A stretch of DNA of 44,573 bases from Metabacillus lacus (GTDB lineage: Bacteria; Bacillota; Bacilli; Bacillales; Bacillaceae). How positions within the stretch are numbered: the first letter of the stretch is position 1; each line of letters starts with the position of its first letter. The stretch covers positions 1-44,573 of the forward strand of contig NZ_WKKI01000033.1 in the NCBI RefSeq assembly GCF_009674805.1, given 5' to 3'. Below are positions 24,549 through 32,323 of this stretch, piece by piece. The position numbers and the translations under genes are program-made. Under the pieces are notes generated by a model. The model made no database searches and was not told the DNA's origin. It was given only the letters and a program-made list of their open reading frames with translations.

Positions 24549-27500
24549 ATGGATAATACATTGGACCTGGAGACCGATAGTATTAATAAGACGATTGACC
24601 GATTAATGATATTAACAAGAGAAAAGAATTATGATGAAATTAAAAGAATACTAAATTATTTTGATATAAGACGAAAAGGTAACCTATTTGAAATCTATTT
24701 AACCCGATTACTAAAAGGTAATAACTTCAATGCAGTGAAAATTGGGAAGGTAAATGATAAGGGTGTAGATATTATATTAGTTGATGGGGATAACTCTGAA
24801 AGAATTATACAAGTTATTCAGGCAAAAAATCAAAGGGTGCCGTTAAGTCAGGACGAACTCGCTTTAGAAATAAACAAATATGAAAAAAAAGGAAAAAAGG
24901 AGTATGGTAATTGTAAAGTCTATTCTTTCTACTCGGTAAATGGATACCGAGATAATTGTACTGGTTACGATAAATATAACGTTAATCTTTTTGGTTGGGA
25001 AGATATAAAATTTCTTATAGATTATTACGATTCCCCAACATCAAATCGTTTGATTACAAACATGTACCCCCATAACCTTGAAACATTTAAAAATTTAACA
25101 AAAATGTGGGAAACTCATAATAAAGTCTGTTGTGTTCAAGCTACGGGAACGGGGAAAAGTTTTATCATAGTGCAAGCTATTTTATCTAATGAAGGAAAGA
25201 AAGTTTTCTTTGCTCCATCTGAAAAAATACTTGAACATATAAAGGAAAAAGGAGCCCGCCTGGACCCTAACGTGGAATATTACACTTATGCCTGGCTAAT
25301 TAGAAGGTCAGATGAATTTATACAGAACATGTCTTTTGATTTAATTGTGTTAGATGAATTTCATCGTGTTGGGTCTGAGGAGTGGGGGAAAAGTATAAGA
25401 ACTCTCTTAACGCATAATCAACAAGCTAGAGTTTTAGGCACTTCTGCAACACCTGTAAGAAGAGATGGGACTGATATGGCTGAAGTCCTTTTTGATAATA
25501 AAAAAGCAGTTAATATATCACTACCAGAGGCCATTGTTCGTGATATCTTACCAGTCCCCAATTATATAGTTGCCTTATATGAAATCGATGAAGTTATTAA
25601 GCGTATGGATGAACAAATTGAAATCTTTGATGGTAATAATAGAATAAAGGCAAAGTATAAAAAGGAAATAGAGTCATTTAGGATAAGTTGGGCTAGTGCA
25701 AGTGGAATGTCACAAGTCTTTAATAAGCATATCCGAAACGAAAGTAAGTTCATTGTCTTTTGTAAGGGGGGCCCCCACCTTAAAAGAATGAAAGCGATTG
25801 TACACGGTTGGTTTTCTGAATCTGATCTTAACAAAGATATAAAGATATACCAATCAACAAGTGAGGATTCGATTCAGGGGAATAAAAATTTAGAAGAGTT
25901 TAGGAAAGATAACTCAAAAAATACTATAAAGTTGTTGTTTACGATTGATCGTTTAAATGAAGGAATACATATACCTTCTGTCGATGGAGTAATATTACTA
26001 CGTAATACAGATTCTCATCGAATATACTTTCAACAAATTGGGCGGGCTTTTAATGCTGGTGAAGACAGAATGCCTTTAATATTTGATTTGGTAAACAACT
26101 TTGAAATGTTAAAAGAAATTAATTTTATTAAAGACCTAGAAATAGCCATGGATAGATTAAATAATTATAGAGGGGAAAGAAACCTCCACCCTAAAAAGGC
26201 ACAATTTAAATTTGTGGATGAAACAAAGAAAATTTTGGACTATATGATAGAGATAGAGGATCGAATAAAAGATCAGTGGTATGAAATGTATGAGACCCTG
26301 CTTCTTTACAAAGAAGATAACGGGAATGTTCTCTCATTTCTTATGAGTGGAGAGCATTCAAATCTTAAGAGATGGTGTGAAATACAACGATACAACTACT
26401 TGGATAAAAAGATACTTTCTAAAAAAAAGTTTTTATTATTAGAAAAAATAGGTTTTCTATTTTTGCCACATCAGGATAAGTGGCATTCTTTTTATACTTT
26501 AGCTGAAGAACACAAGAAGAATAAAGGAACGATCATCACGAATTATCCTGACTCGCAGATGTCACTAGTATTATCTGAATGGTTAAAAGAACAATTAGAA
26601 TTATATAAAAATAGTGAATTAGATGAAGAGCAATATAGACTTTTAACTACTTTAGAATATGACTTTACAGGTGAAGAGGAAAAATGGTATTCGTATCTTT
26701 CATTGGCTAAGAAATTTAAAGAAGATTACCATCATTTATATACTGATCACCCTGACCAATTAATGGACGAGAAATTAAAAATATGGTTATCATCGCAAAG
26801 AAAATATTATAACAACCAGGAATTAAGCCAAGAAAAAATCGATTATCTAACCACTTTAGGTTATTTGTTTAATAATGAAGAAGAGCAAGCCGCACTTGTT
26901 AACTTTATAATAGAATCAGATTGGGAGAGAAACTTCCAAGTAATTAAAGATATATATAAAGAAGAAATTCAAGCTGGGAATCTAAAAATAGATGCTACCT
27001 TTAACCAAGAAGATATTGAATGGTTAATAAAACAAAGAGAAGATTATAGAAACCTGAAACTTAGCGACGAAAAAATAAATAAACTTAAAAGTATAAATTT
27101 TGAACTTAATTATGTAAAACTTGAATTTGAGGTATCAGCAAAAGAATTTAAAACTTCTCCAAATAAGCAAAAAAAATGGGCGACAGAGGTTTATAGGCAA
27201 TTTAAGTTGGGGAATCTTCCAAAATGGAAACTCAGTATCTTACAAGAATACAACATTCTTGACAACCTATTGTACCTACAAGAAAGTGAAGACAGTCAAA
27301 ATGAACAAAGAAATATCGATGTGGGAATGGACCCGGTAAAGGTCACCTTTGAAAATGCAGCAAAAGAGTTTAAACAATATCCTAGTAAACAGAAGACTTG
27401 GGCAGTTGAGGTCTATACTCTATTCACAAACAATACTTTACAAGAATGGCAGCAAAATATCTTAAGAAAATATAATATTTTTGATCACATAATATCTTTG

Positions 27501-27677
27501 AGTAAACAGGAAAAAGCAGCATCTAATAATGTAATAAGGGGAATTTATCCTGACTTTCTGAAATCTGAAAAAAGTATACCCGTAGGAGATAAAAAACAAC
27601 AATCAACTGAAAAAGGATCAATAATTAAAAAGTTTAGTTTAATATTAAAAAAACTATTATTGTTCAAAAAGGTTTAA
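24549..27677 (+). CDS. Mrr-like nuclease / SF2 helicase with HA repeats (restriction-type)
   Basis: A 1042-residue protein. Residues 35-110 form a restriction-endonuclease-like core: Glu in FEIYLTRLL (about 46), Asp in KGVDIILV (about 73) and the Q-x-K strand IQAKNQ (about 92). The SF2 helicase follows: Walker A ATGTGKSF (about 199), DEFH box VLDEFHRVG (about 268), GTSATPVRR, and QQIGRAFNAG (about 496). The C-terminal half holds four helicase-associated (HA) repeats of roughly 65 residues (WYEMYETLLLYKEDNG, WHSFYTLAEEHKKNKG, WYSYLSLAKKFKEDY and a weaker fourth), then two copies of a 50-residue repeat (AKEFK-P-KQK-WA-EVY). ATG 24549 behind GGAAGGA is preferred to GTG 24528. It is probably a stand-alone restriction or anti-phage nuclease. 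A+T-rich. Confidence 0.82.
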   Translation: MDNTLDLETDSINKTIDRLMILTREKNYDEIKRILNYFDIRRKGNLFEIYLTRLLKGNNFNAVKIGKVNDKGVDIILVDGDNSERIIQVIQAKNQRVPLSQDELALEINKYEKKGKKEYGNCKVYSFYSVNGYRDNCTGYDKYNVNLFGWEDIKFLIDYYDSPTSNRLITNMYPHNLETFKNLTKMWETHNKVCCVQATGTGKSFIIVQAILSNEGKKVFFAPSEKILEHIKEKGARLDPNVEYYTYAWLIRRSDEFIQNMSFDLIVLDEFHRVGSEEWGKSIRTLLTHNQQARVLGTSATPVRRDGTDMAEVLFDNKKAVNISLPEAIVRDILPVPNYIVALYEIDEVIKRMDEQIEIFDGNNRIKAKYKKEIESFRISWASASGMSQVFNKHIRNESKFIVFCKGGPHLKRMKAIVHGWFSESDLNKDIKIYQSTSEDSIQGNKNLEEFRKDNSKNTIKLLFTIDRLNEGIHIPSVDGVILLRNTDSHRIYFQQIGRAFNAGEDRMPLIFDLVNNFEMLKEINFIKDLEIAMDRLNNYRGERNLHPKKAQFKFVDETKKILDYMIEIEDRIKDQWYEMYETLLLYKEDNGNVLSFLMSGEHSNLKRWCEIQRYNYLDKKILSKKKFLLLEKIGFLFLPHQDKWHSFYTLAEEHKKNKGTIITNYPDSQMSLVLSEWLKEQLELYKNSELDEEQYRLLTTLEYDFTGEEEKWYSYLSLAKKFKEDYHHLYTDHPDQLMDEKLKIWLSSQRKYYNNQELSQEKIDYLTTLGYLFNNEEEQAALVNFIIESDWERNFQVIKDIYKEEIQAGNLKIDATFNQEDIEWLIKQREDYRNLKLSDEKINKLKSINFELNYVKLEFEVSAKEFKTSPNKQKKWATEVYRQFKLGNLPKWKLSILQEYNILDNLLYLQESEDSQNEQRNIDVGMDPVKVTFENAAKEFKQYPSKQKTWAVEVYTLFTNNTLQEWQQNILRKYNIFDHIISLSKQEKAASNNVIRGIYPDFLKSEKSIPVGDKKQQSTEKGSIIKKFSLILKKLLLFKKV

Positions 27678-27680
27678 CTA

Positions 27681-27696
27681 ATAGAGGGACAGGTGA
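27681..27696. repeat. Right 16-bp inverted repeat flanking the nuclease-helicase gene
   Basis: ATAGAGGGACAGGTGA begins 3 nt after the nuclease-helicase stop codon and is the exact reverse complement of 24312-24327. Confidence 0.75.
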
Positions 27697-28741
27697 TTTA
27701 TCCCTTACTAAGAGATAACTAAAGACAATGCTGGGTGTTTTAGGGTGGTGAAAACTTAAAGAAAGGAAGTAGTAGCAATTGATTACCTGTAATTTAAGCA
27801 GGGATGACAAACCTCCTGTGGGCCAAGAAAACTCCGTACCCAAAGCACCTAACTTTTTGCTGTTTATAATATGGTTAGCCAAATCATAAGTGAGCACAAT
27901 TTTGTTTTTTAGGGAAGAGTCAAAGAACAGTTTATTTCAACTGTGTCGAAAACAATCTTCCCTTCCCTTAGTTTCTTCATTATAGAAAAACTTCTCATAA
28001 TAGTTGTGCATTTCCCTGGAGTTCATCTGGCTCACATTCTGCAGCTGGTAGAGATTATCGGCAATAAAGAAGTTTATGAGATTAGACTTGATATTATAGG
28101 TCGGACTGATTGAATTTCTCATGTCCAATTAATATCGAACGATTTAATTCTTCCGCCTTTTATCTTCTGAATGATTCTTCAACCGCCGTGCAGCTTGAAC
28201 CGTCTGTCCTATATAGGCAGAGGGTTTTTTATTGTCATTTATGGATAGTTGTTTAAGTGGACTGTTTTCAGTGATTGAGATGATCATGAGTTAAATCTTT
28301 CTTTTCTAAAATAAGTTCGCTCATTTTCTGACCTCATTGTTTTTAAGATTCTATTAAAAATTGCATATCACTTTTGTTGTGTTGTTCCAGAGAACAAATA
28401 ATACCTGTTTTGCGAAGACTTTAACTTATCATGAAAATTCTGCTGCCCAAAGTCTGAAACCAAACTAAAATACTCCATTATTAGTTTCACTCGCCATAAA
28501 AGGAGTGTCACTGTGACTATAGGTGGTGCGTAAAAGTAGTAGATTATTCAAGGTGACTAGTTAGTCTTGATAGTCTTTAATATCTAATTGATTAACAGTT
28601 AAAAAAGACTGTTAGATTTTGCTGGTTTTTTTGAGAGGAATCAGTTAGCACGTTTGTTAGGAAAGCAAGGGTGTCATACATTTAAAAGTATTACACCTAG
28701 AATTTGCTATGACTGTAAAGCATGAATAGTGATTTTCTCAT
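27697..28741. other. Gene graveyard between the nuclease-helicase and DRT3 genes
   Basis: About 1 kb without an intact gene. The GIY-YIG stub at 28144-28287 is recognisable. Other leftward frames look like broken coding sequence but match nothing I know: one at 27937-28128 (containing MNSREMHNYYEKFFYNEE) and one at about 28374-28540 (containing MEYFSLVSDFGQQNFHDKL). A 7-bp hairpin TAACAGT/ACTGTTA lies at 28593-28614 with a T-rich stretch to its right. No terminator is seen after drt3b. Confidence 0.5.
28144..28287 (-). pseudogene. Truncated GIY-YIG nuclease
   Basis: A 47-codon frame whose centre, KKPSAYIGQTVQAARRLKNH, is the YIG motif and following helix (with the conserved Arg) of a GIY-YIG nuclease. 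It then stops, before the Glu and Asn that complete the active site. The upstream GIY strand is not intact either. This is a remnant of a small GIY-YIG protein of the kind common in defence islands and mobile elements. Confidence 0.5.
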
Positions 28742-30697
28742 TTAATATTCAAAAGAATATAGGTCTTTTTCATTGTTTCTAAATAGAGTTCTTTCATATG
28801 TGAAGTACGTAATATCTTCCACAATGTCATATGATTCAATATCCCATTCCATGAATTTATTACTGCCATTATTTTCAGAAAGAAAATCAAAAAGGATATT
28901 TAAAATTTTATGATTTAAGTGGTTATTACTATTTTTAAGGTAATTCATTTTTTCTTGTAACAGGGTTTTAGCTCCAGGTTCCAAATAGGGACAGTCTATA
29001 TAAATAAAAAGCCACCATAATTCCTTATATAAGAGAATATCCTTTTGCCCTGTAATAATCTTCAAATTCTTTTTTATTAGTTGGTCTAAATCATTCTTAA
29101 TCTTTCTAAAATATTTTTTATTATATTTAGAGTAAACTAAAAAACTTGCAACTAATAAGGGATTTTCATGTTTGTAAATAGTAGACCAAATATGCTCTTC
29201 AGCTAGAATAGATAATTCAATATCATTATTGCTAAATACTGGCAATAAATCAATAATATCAGCTATGTTTGCATATAAAAAGATGTGTTCATATTTTTTG
29301 ACTGTTTTTTGAAGGAGAGGTTTTAATAAATCTTGATCTAATTCTTCTCTAAACAAATATTCGATACAGATTAACTTTCGAGTGTTTCTAAAAGTAGGAG
29401 CAAATGAATATAAGTAAAAAATAAATTCCAAAACTTTTTCTACTTCTAGAGTAGTGGCATTTTTTCTAAATAACTTCTCTTTTTTGTTTTTTCTAAGTTT
29501 ATTAAATAATGCACTATATATATATGAAATGATTTTTTCTCTATTTTCTGGGAATAAAGAAAGTAGATTTTGAAGCTCCTCCTTTAATGAGGCAAGATTT
29601 CTATAGTTGACGAAGTTTCTTCCTTTAATTAAATATGAAACTTCAATATCTTCATCAGAATAAAAAGACCTGGTCATTAAGATAGTTAGAAAAGATTTGG
29701 TACTTCCTTTCCAATCATTCCACACAAAAGGAAGTTTTCCAGTTACACTTTTTAACTCATTTAATTTCAATTGATATTTTGATGCATTGTCCTTGTAAGA
29801 TGTAATAATATCTTCGATAATACTTTCTTCATTTGAAAAGATATATATATCATCGACATACCTGCAAATATTAAAATCAACTTCTTGTTTTAGATTTAAT
29901 TCTATTAAATTGTTATATACTTCATAATCTACATGCTGTAATAATATCTCAGCAACCATCCTGGAGAACTCAGGTCCTACTATTACTCCATTTGAAATAG
30001 AGTTGTTTAGGTGTTGTAATAATCGATCCAAGACACTATATAAGTTATTATTCGTAAACCCACGTGAATCAATTGTGTTATGTGAGATAATCCATTTAAA
30101 AGTATGGGTGTATATGCTTCCGAAACAATCCTTGTAATCGATTTTAGCAAAATATTTAAATTGACTATTAAGTTTAAACCAGTACTCTGAGTTATAAAAA
30201 TGACCCAAAGTACTATATGGTTCTAACTTAAAGTAAATCCCGGAGGATTCTAGAGCTTTAGTGAATTTATCCTTTTTTTCTTTAGTATCTTCATATTCTA
30301 CAATTCCGCCCTTACTTGATTTATAAAATAAATCGTTATTTTTCTTATGCGATCTTAATGAGAAAGAGCCAGATTCCTTGTTTAAAGTATCTAAGATCTC
30401 ATTGCTATACAATCTTACAAATAGAAAAACTTCCACTGCAGAAAAAGGATTTAATATTGAAATTTCTCGCAAATCATTATTACCTTTATTCACAAAATAT
30501 TTCAGAGGGGATGCATGCCAGCCTTTATTAAATATAGGTGTTTTAGAATACTTTGATTTTAATAGCTTTTGCTCAATTTCCTTCATTACTTCTTTCTTAT
30601 TTAATAAAAATTGGTAAAAGTAAGTATAGGTAAACATGTGGCTTGTTTCTACTGGTAATAGTTCGGTAAGTAAAAAATCTAATTCATTTCTCTTCAT
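28742..30697 (-). CDS. drt3b: Antiviral reverse transcriptase Drt3b (DRT type 3)
   Basis: A 651-residue unknown-group reverse transcriptase. The palm motifs are intact: motif A KIDYKDCFGSI (Asp near residue 187), a motif B region with GVIVGPEFSRMVAEILL, and motif C CRYVDDIYIFS (the catalytic YVDD near 280). About 320 helix-rich residues follow the polymerase domain. Size, the LPVETSHMFTYTYFY start and pairing with a second RT fit the large RT (UG8, Drt3b) of DRT type 3. As I recall the published work, Drt3b makes poly(AC) without a nucleic-acid template. The ribosome site is weak (AAAGG, 15 nt away), and the start codon is overlapped by the -35 box of an opposing ncRNA promoter. Very A+T-rich. 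Confidence 0.75.
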   Translation of the reverse strand: MKRNELDFLLTELLPVETSHMFTYTYFYQFLLNKKEVMKEIEQKLLKSKYSKTPIFNKGWHASPLKYFVNKGNNDLREISILNPFSAVEVFLFVRLYSNEILDTLNKESGSFSLRSHKKNNDLFYKSSKGGIVEYEDTKEKKDKFTKALESSGIYFKLEPYSTLGHFYNSEYWFKLNSQFKYFAKIDYKDCFGSIYTHTFKWIISHNTIDSRGFTNNNLYSVLDRLLQHLNNSISNGVIVGPEFSRMVAEILLQHVDYEVYNNLIELNLKQEVDFNICRYVDDIYIFSNEESIIEDIITSYKDNASKYQLKLNELKSVTGKLPFVWNDWKGSTKSFLTILMTRSFYSDEDIEVSYLIKGRNFVNYRNLASLKEELQNLLSLFPENREKIISYIYSALFNKLRKNKKEKLFRKNATTLEVEKVLEFIFYLYSFAPTFRNTRKLICIEYLFREELDQDLLKPLLQKTVKKYEHIFLYANIADIIDLLPVFSNNDIELSILAEEHIWSTIYKHENPLLVASFLVYSKYNKKYFRKIKNDLDQLIKKNLKIITGQKDILLYKELWWLFIYIDCPYLEPGAKTLLQEKMNYLKNSNNHLNHKILNILFDFLSENNGSNKFMEWDIESYDIVEDITYFTYERTLFRNNEKDLYSFEY

Positions 30698-30725
30698 TGA
30701 TTTAATAACAACCTTTTGATAAAAT
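30697..30725 (+). promoter_or_regulatory. Promoter of the DRT3 ncRNA, overlapping the drt3b start codon
   Basis: On the plus strand TTGATT (30697-30702), a 17-bp spacer, then TAAAAT (30720-30725). It matches sigma-A boxes at 4/6 and 5/6 with ideal spacing and points away from drt3b. The first base of the -35 pairs with the A of the drt3b ATG. Confidence 0.6.
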
Positions 30726-30731
30726 TTTGTT

Positions 30732-30944
30732 AGAGAAAATCTCTAAGTGATTGGATTTCATCTTAGACTACATAAATAATCCGGTCACACACATTATCGG
30801 TGAAAGCTTACAAGCTTTCTGTAGTAACTGGTGGTTAAGATACAAAAATTCTCATTTGAATTGATGTTCTTATACCTTCTTCAAACTACAAACTAAAAAC
30901 GCTATTTAAGGAGGGAGCCTCGGAGAAATCTGAGGTTCTTTTCT
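30732..30944 (+). ncRNA. Predicted DRT3 template ncRNA with exposed CACACAC loop
   Basis: About 210 nt between the two RT genes, on the opposite strand. The 5' hairpin is TTAGAGA-AAA-TCTCTAA (30730-30746). An outer stem ATCTTA/TAAGAT (30760-30765 with 30836-30841) and an inner stem ACTACA/TGTAGT (30767-30772 with 30820-30825) enclose two hairpins. One is ATAAT/ATTAT (30776-30780 with 30793-30797), with a 12-nt loop CCGGTCACACAC; the other is GAAAGCTT/AAGCTTTC (30802-30819). It ends at a GAAA-loop terminator. DRT3 is reported to use an ncRNA whose ACACAC motif templates poly(GT) synthesis by Drt3a, so the loop is the expected template. Strand and ends are inferred; no RNA data were available. 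Confidence 0.65.
30918..30944 (+). terminator. Terminator of the DRT3 ncRNA
   Basis: CCTCGGA-GAAA-TCTGAGG, a 7-bp stem with one G-U pair and a GNRA loop, followed by TTCTTTTCT. The T tail exists only in the rightward direction, which supports a plus-strand transcript. The tail overlaps the last codon of drt3a. Confidence 0.75.
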
Positions 30945-32247
30945 ATAGCTTTAACTTTTTACAGTAGTAGGTTACTAAGTTTCTATAAGATCTCTTGCTA
31001 GGATCAAAAGAAGGTTCAATCTTTTTAATCATTTTAATTAGATAGTTCTTCGACCAACCAATGTTTGAATGAAAGACTATTGATTTGTTTCTAGAGAGTC
31101 TATCTTCTAATACATAACCTAAGGTTTTAGTTTTTAAGAAATATGGACAATAACCTATTATATTATTGACCTGTTGTATAATTTCATTTCTTAGAAAGTC
31201 TTTCGTCTCTTTTTCAATTTTTTCAATTTTATCATTTACATACAGAAAATTCCTTAGCTCTCCGTATGAGTGCACTATACCTAGAACATCCCATATGAAA
31301 CTAGTTGAATATTTATTTCTAGAGGTATTATAGAAAACGATTCTTGAACCCCAAAAAAGTATTCTCTGTCTAAAAAGTTCCATATTACCATCATTTTTGT
31401 ATTCAGAGATTATTCTAATTAATTTTTTTCTGTATTTAGATATTTTATCCTCTGCAATTCCATATTTAAAAAATTTATATTCTTTTTCTTTTTGGTATTC
31501 AAATAAGTACCCCAAATAATTATAAGTAGTTCCTGAAGGAGAACCGCTATATATAAGGCTTCTTTTTGATTTATTTAATTTTATATTACTACTCTTGAAG
31601 ACGGTATTAAGCGCATCTTCAATACAATCTAGGATTTTTCTTTCCTCTACTGATTGATTAAAGATTATTAAACTGTCATCTACATATCTTGAGTAAAAGA
31701 TTAACCCATAATCATGGAGAAGGGATTTTAACTTTATATCAAAATCTCTAGAAATCAACTCTACTAAAGCATTTGATGTTGGGAGTCCTGGAGAGCAATA
31801 TTTAAAATTTTCAGTAATGTTTTCTAATAGGTCTTTTTCAAATCTATAAAGGCTAGAATACTTAATATATCTGTTAAAGACATCAGCGCTTTTAACGGAG
31901 TTAAAAAAATCTTTAAAATCAAATTTATAGATAGTGAACTCGCTCATACTATTTATTATTTCTGTGATTGTAAAACACTCTCTCATAATTCTCTGTCTAT
32001 TAGGATAAGAAATTCTAAATGAGGAATCTAATCTCTTCTTAAGATATTTTAAAGATATTTGCTCAAGTGAATCATTTTTCATTACAAGTACTTTTCTATA
32101 TTTTGAATTTCTTTGTTTGAAAATAAATTGTTTTATATTTAATGAGTAATCTATCTGATTCTGTTTAATTCTATCAAAAATATCTTTTTCACTTTTAAAT
32201 TGCTTTAAATCATATTCTTTGATTAACTCAATAAATGTATCATTCAT
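30943..32247 (-). CDS. drt3a: Antiviral reverse transcriptase Drt3a (DRT type 3)
   Basis: A 434-residue unknown-group reverse transcriptase with motif A YKFDFKDFFNSV (Asp near residue 107), GLPTSNALVELISRDFD (motif B region) and YSRYVDDSLIIF (YVDD near 189), followed by SGTTYNYLGYLFEY. Its size and place upstream of a larger RT fit Drt3a (UG3). Reported activity of Drt3a is ncRNA-templated synthesis of poly(GT) as part of anti-phage defence. The start at 32247 follows GGGAGC; the frame is open to 32391 but that part overlaps the neighbouring helicase gene in another frame. It lies 76 nt after the PLD-helicase stop, with a TATAAT in the gap, and 245 nt before drt3b. Very A+T-rich. Confidence 0.78.
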   Translation of the reverse strand: MNDTFIELIKEYDLKQFKSEKDIFDRIKQNQIDYSLNIKQFIFKQRNSKYRKVLVMKNDSLEQISLKYLKKRLDSSFRISYPNRQRIMRECFTITEIINSMSEFTIYKFDFKDFFNSVKSADVFNRYIKYSSLYRFEKDLLENITENFKYCSPGLPTSNALVELISRDFDIKLKSLLHDYGLIFYSRYVDDSLIIFNQSVEERKILDCIEDALNTVFKSSNIKLNKSKRSLIYSGSPSGTTYNYLGYLFEYQKEKEYKFFKYGIAEDKISKYRKKLIRIISEYKNDGNMELFRQRILFWGSRIVFYNTSRNKYSTSFIWDVLGIVHSYGELRNFLYVNDKIEKIEKETKDFLRNEIIQQVNNIIGYCPYFLKTKTLGYVLEDRLSRNKSIVFHSNIGWSKNYLIKMIKKIEPSFDPSKRSYRNLVTYYCKKLKL

Positions 32248-32323
32248 AAAAATTACGCTCCCTGATAACATTTTCGTATTATAAAATAGTAGCAAACACC
32301 TTACTCCACAAGTTATTCCTACA

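Noticed and set aside
27664-27897. Leftward 77-codon ORF overlapping the end of the nuclease-helicase gene
   Set aside because: Overlaps the coding end and the inverted repeat; no family pattern or ribosome site.
30770-30825. Retron-type msr/msd reading of the RT intergenic region
   Set aside because: There are no flanking a1/a2 inverted repeats or priming-guanosine context, and both RTs are of the unknown-group type paired as in DRT3, not retron RTs.
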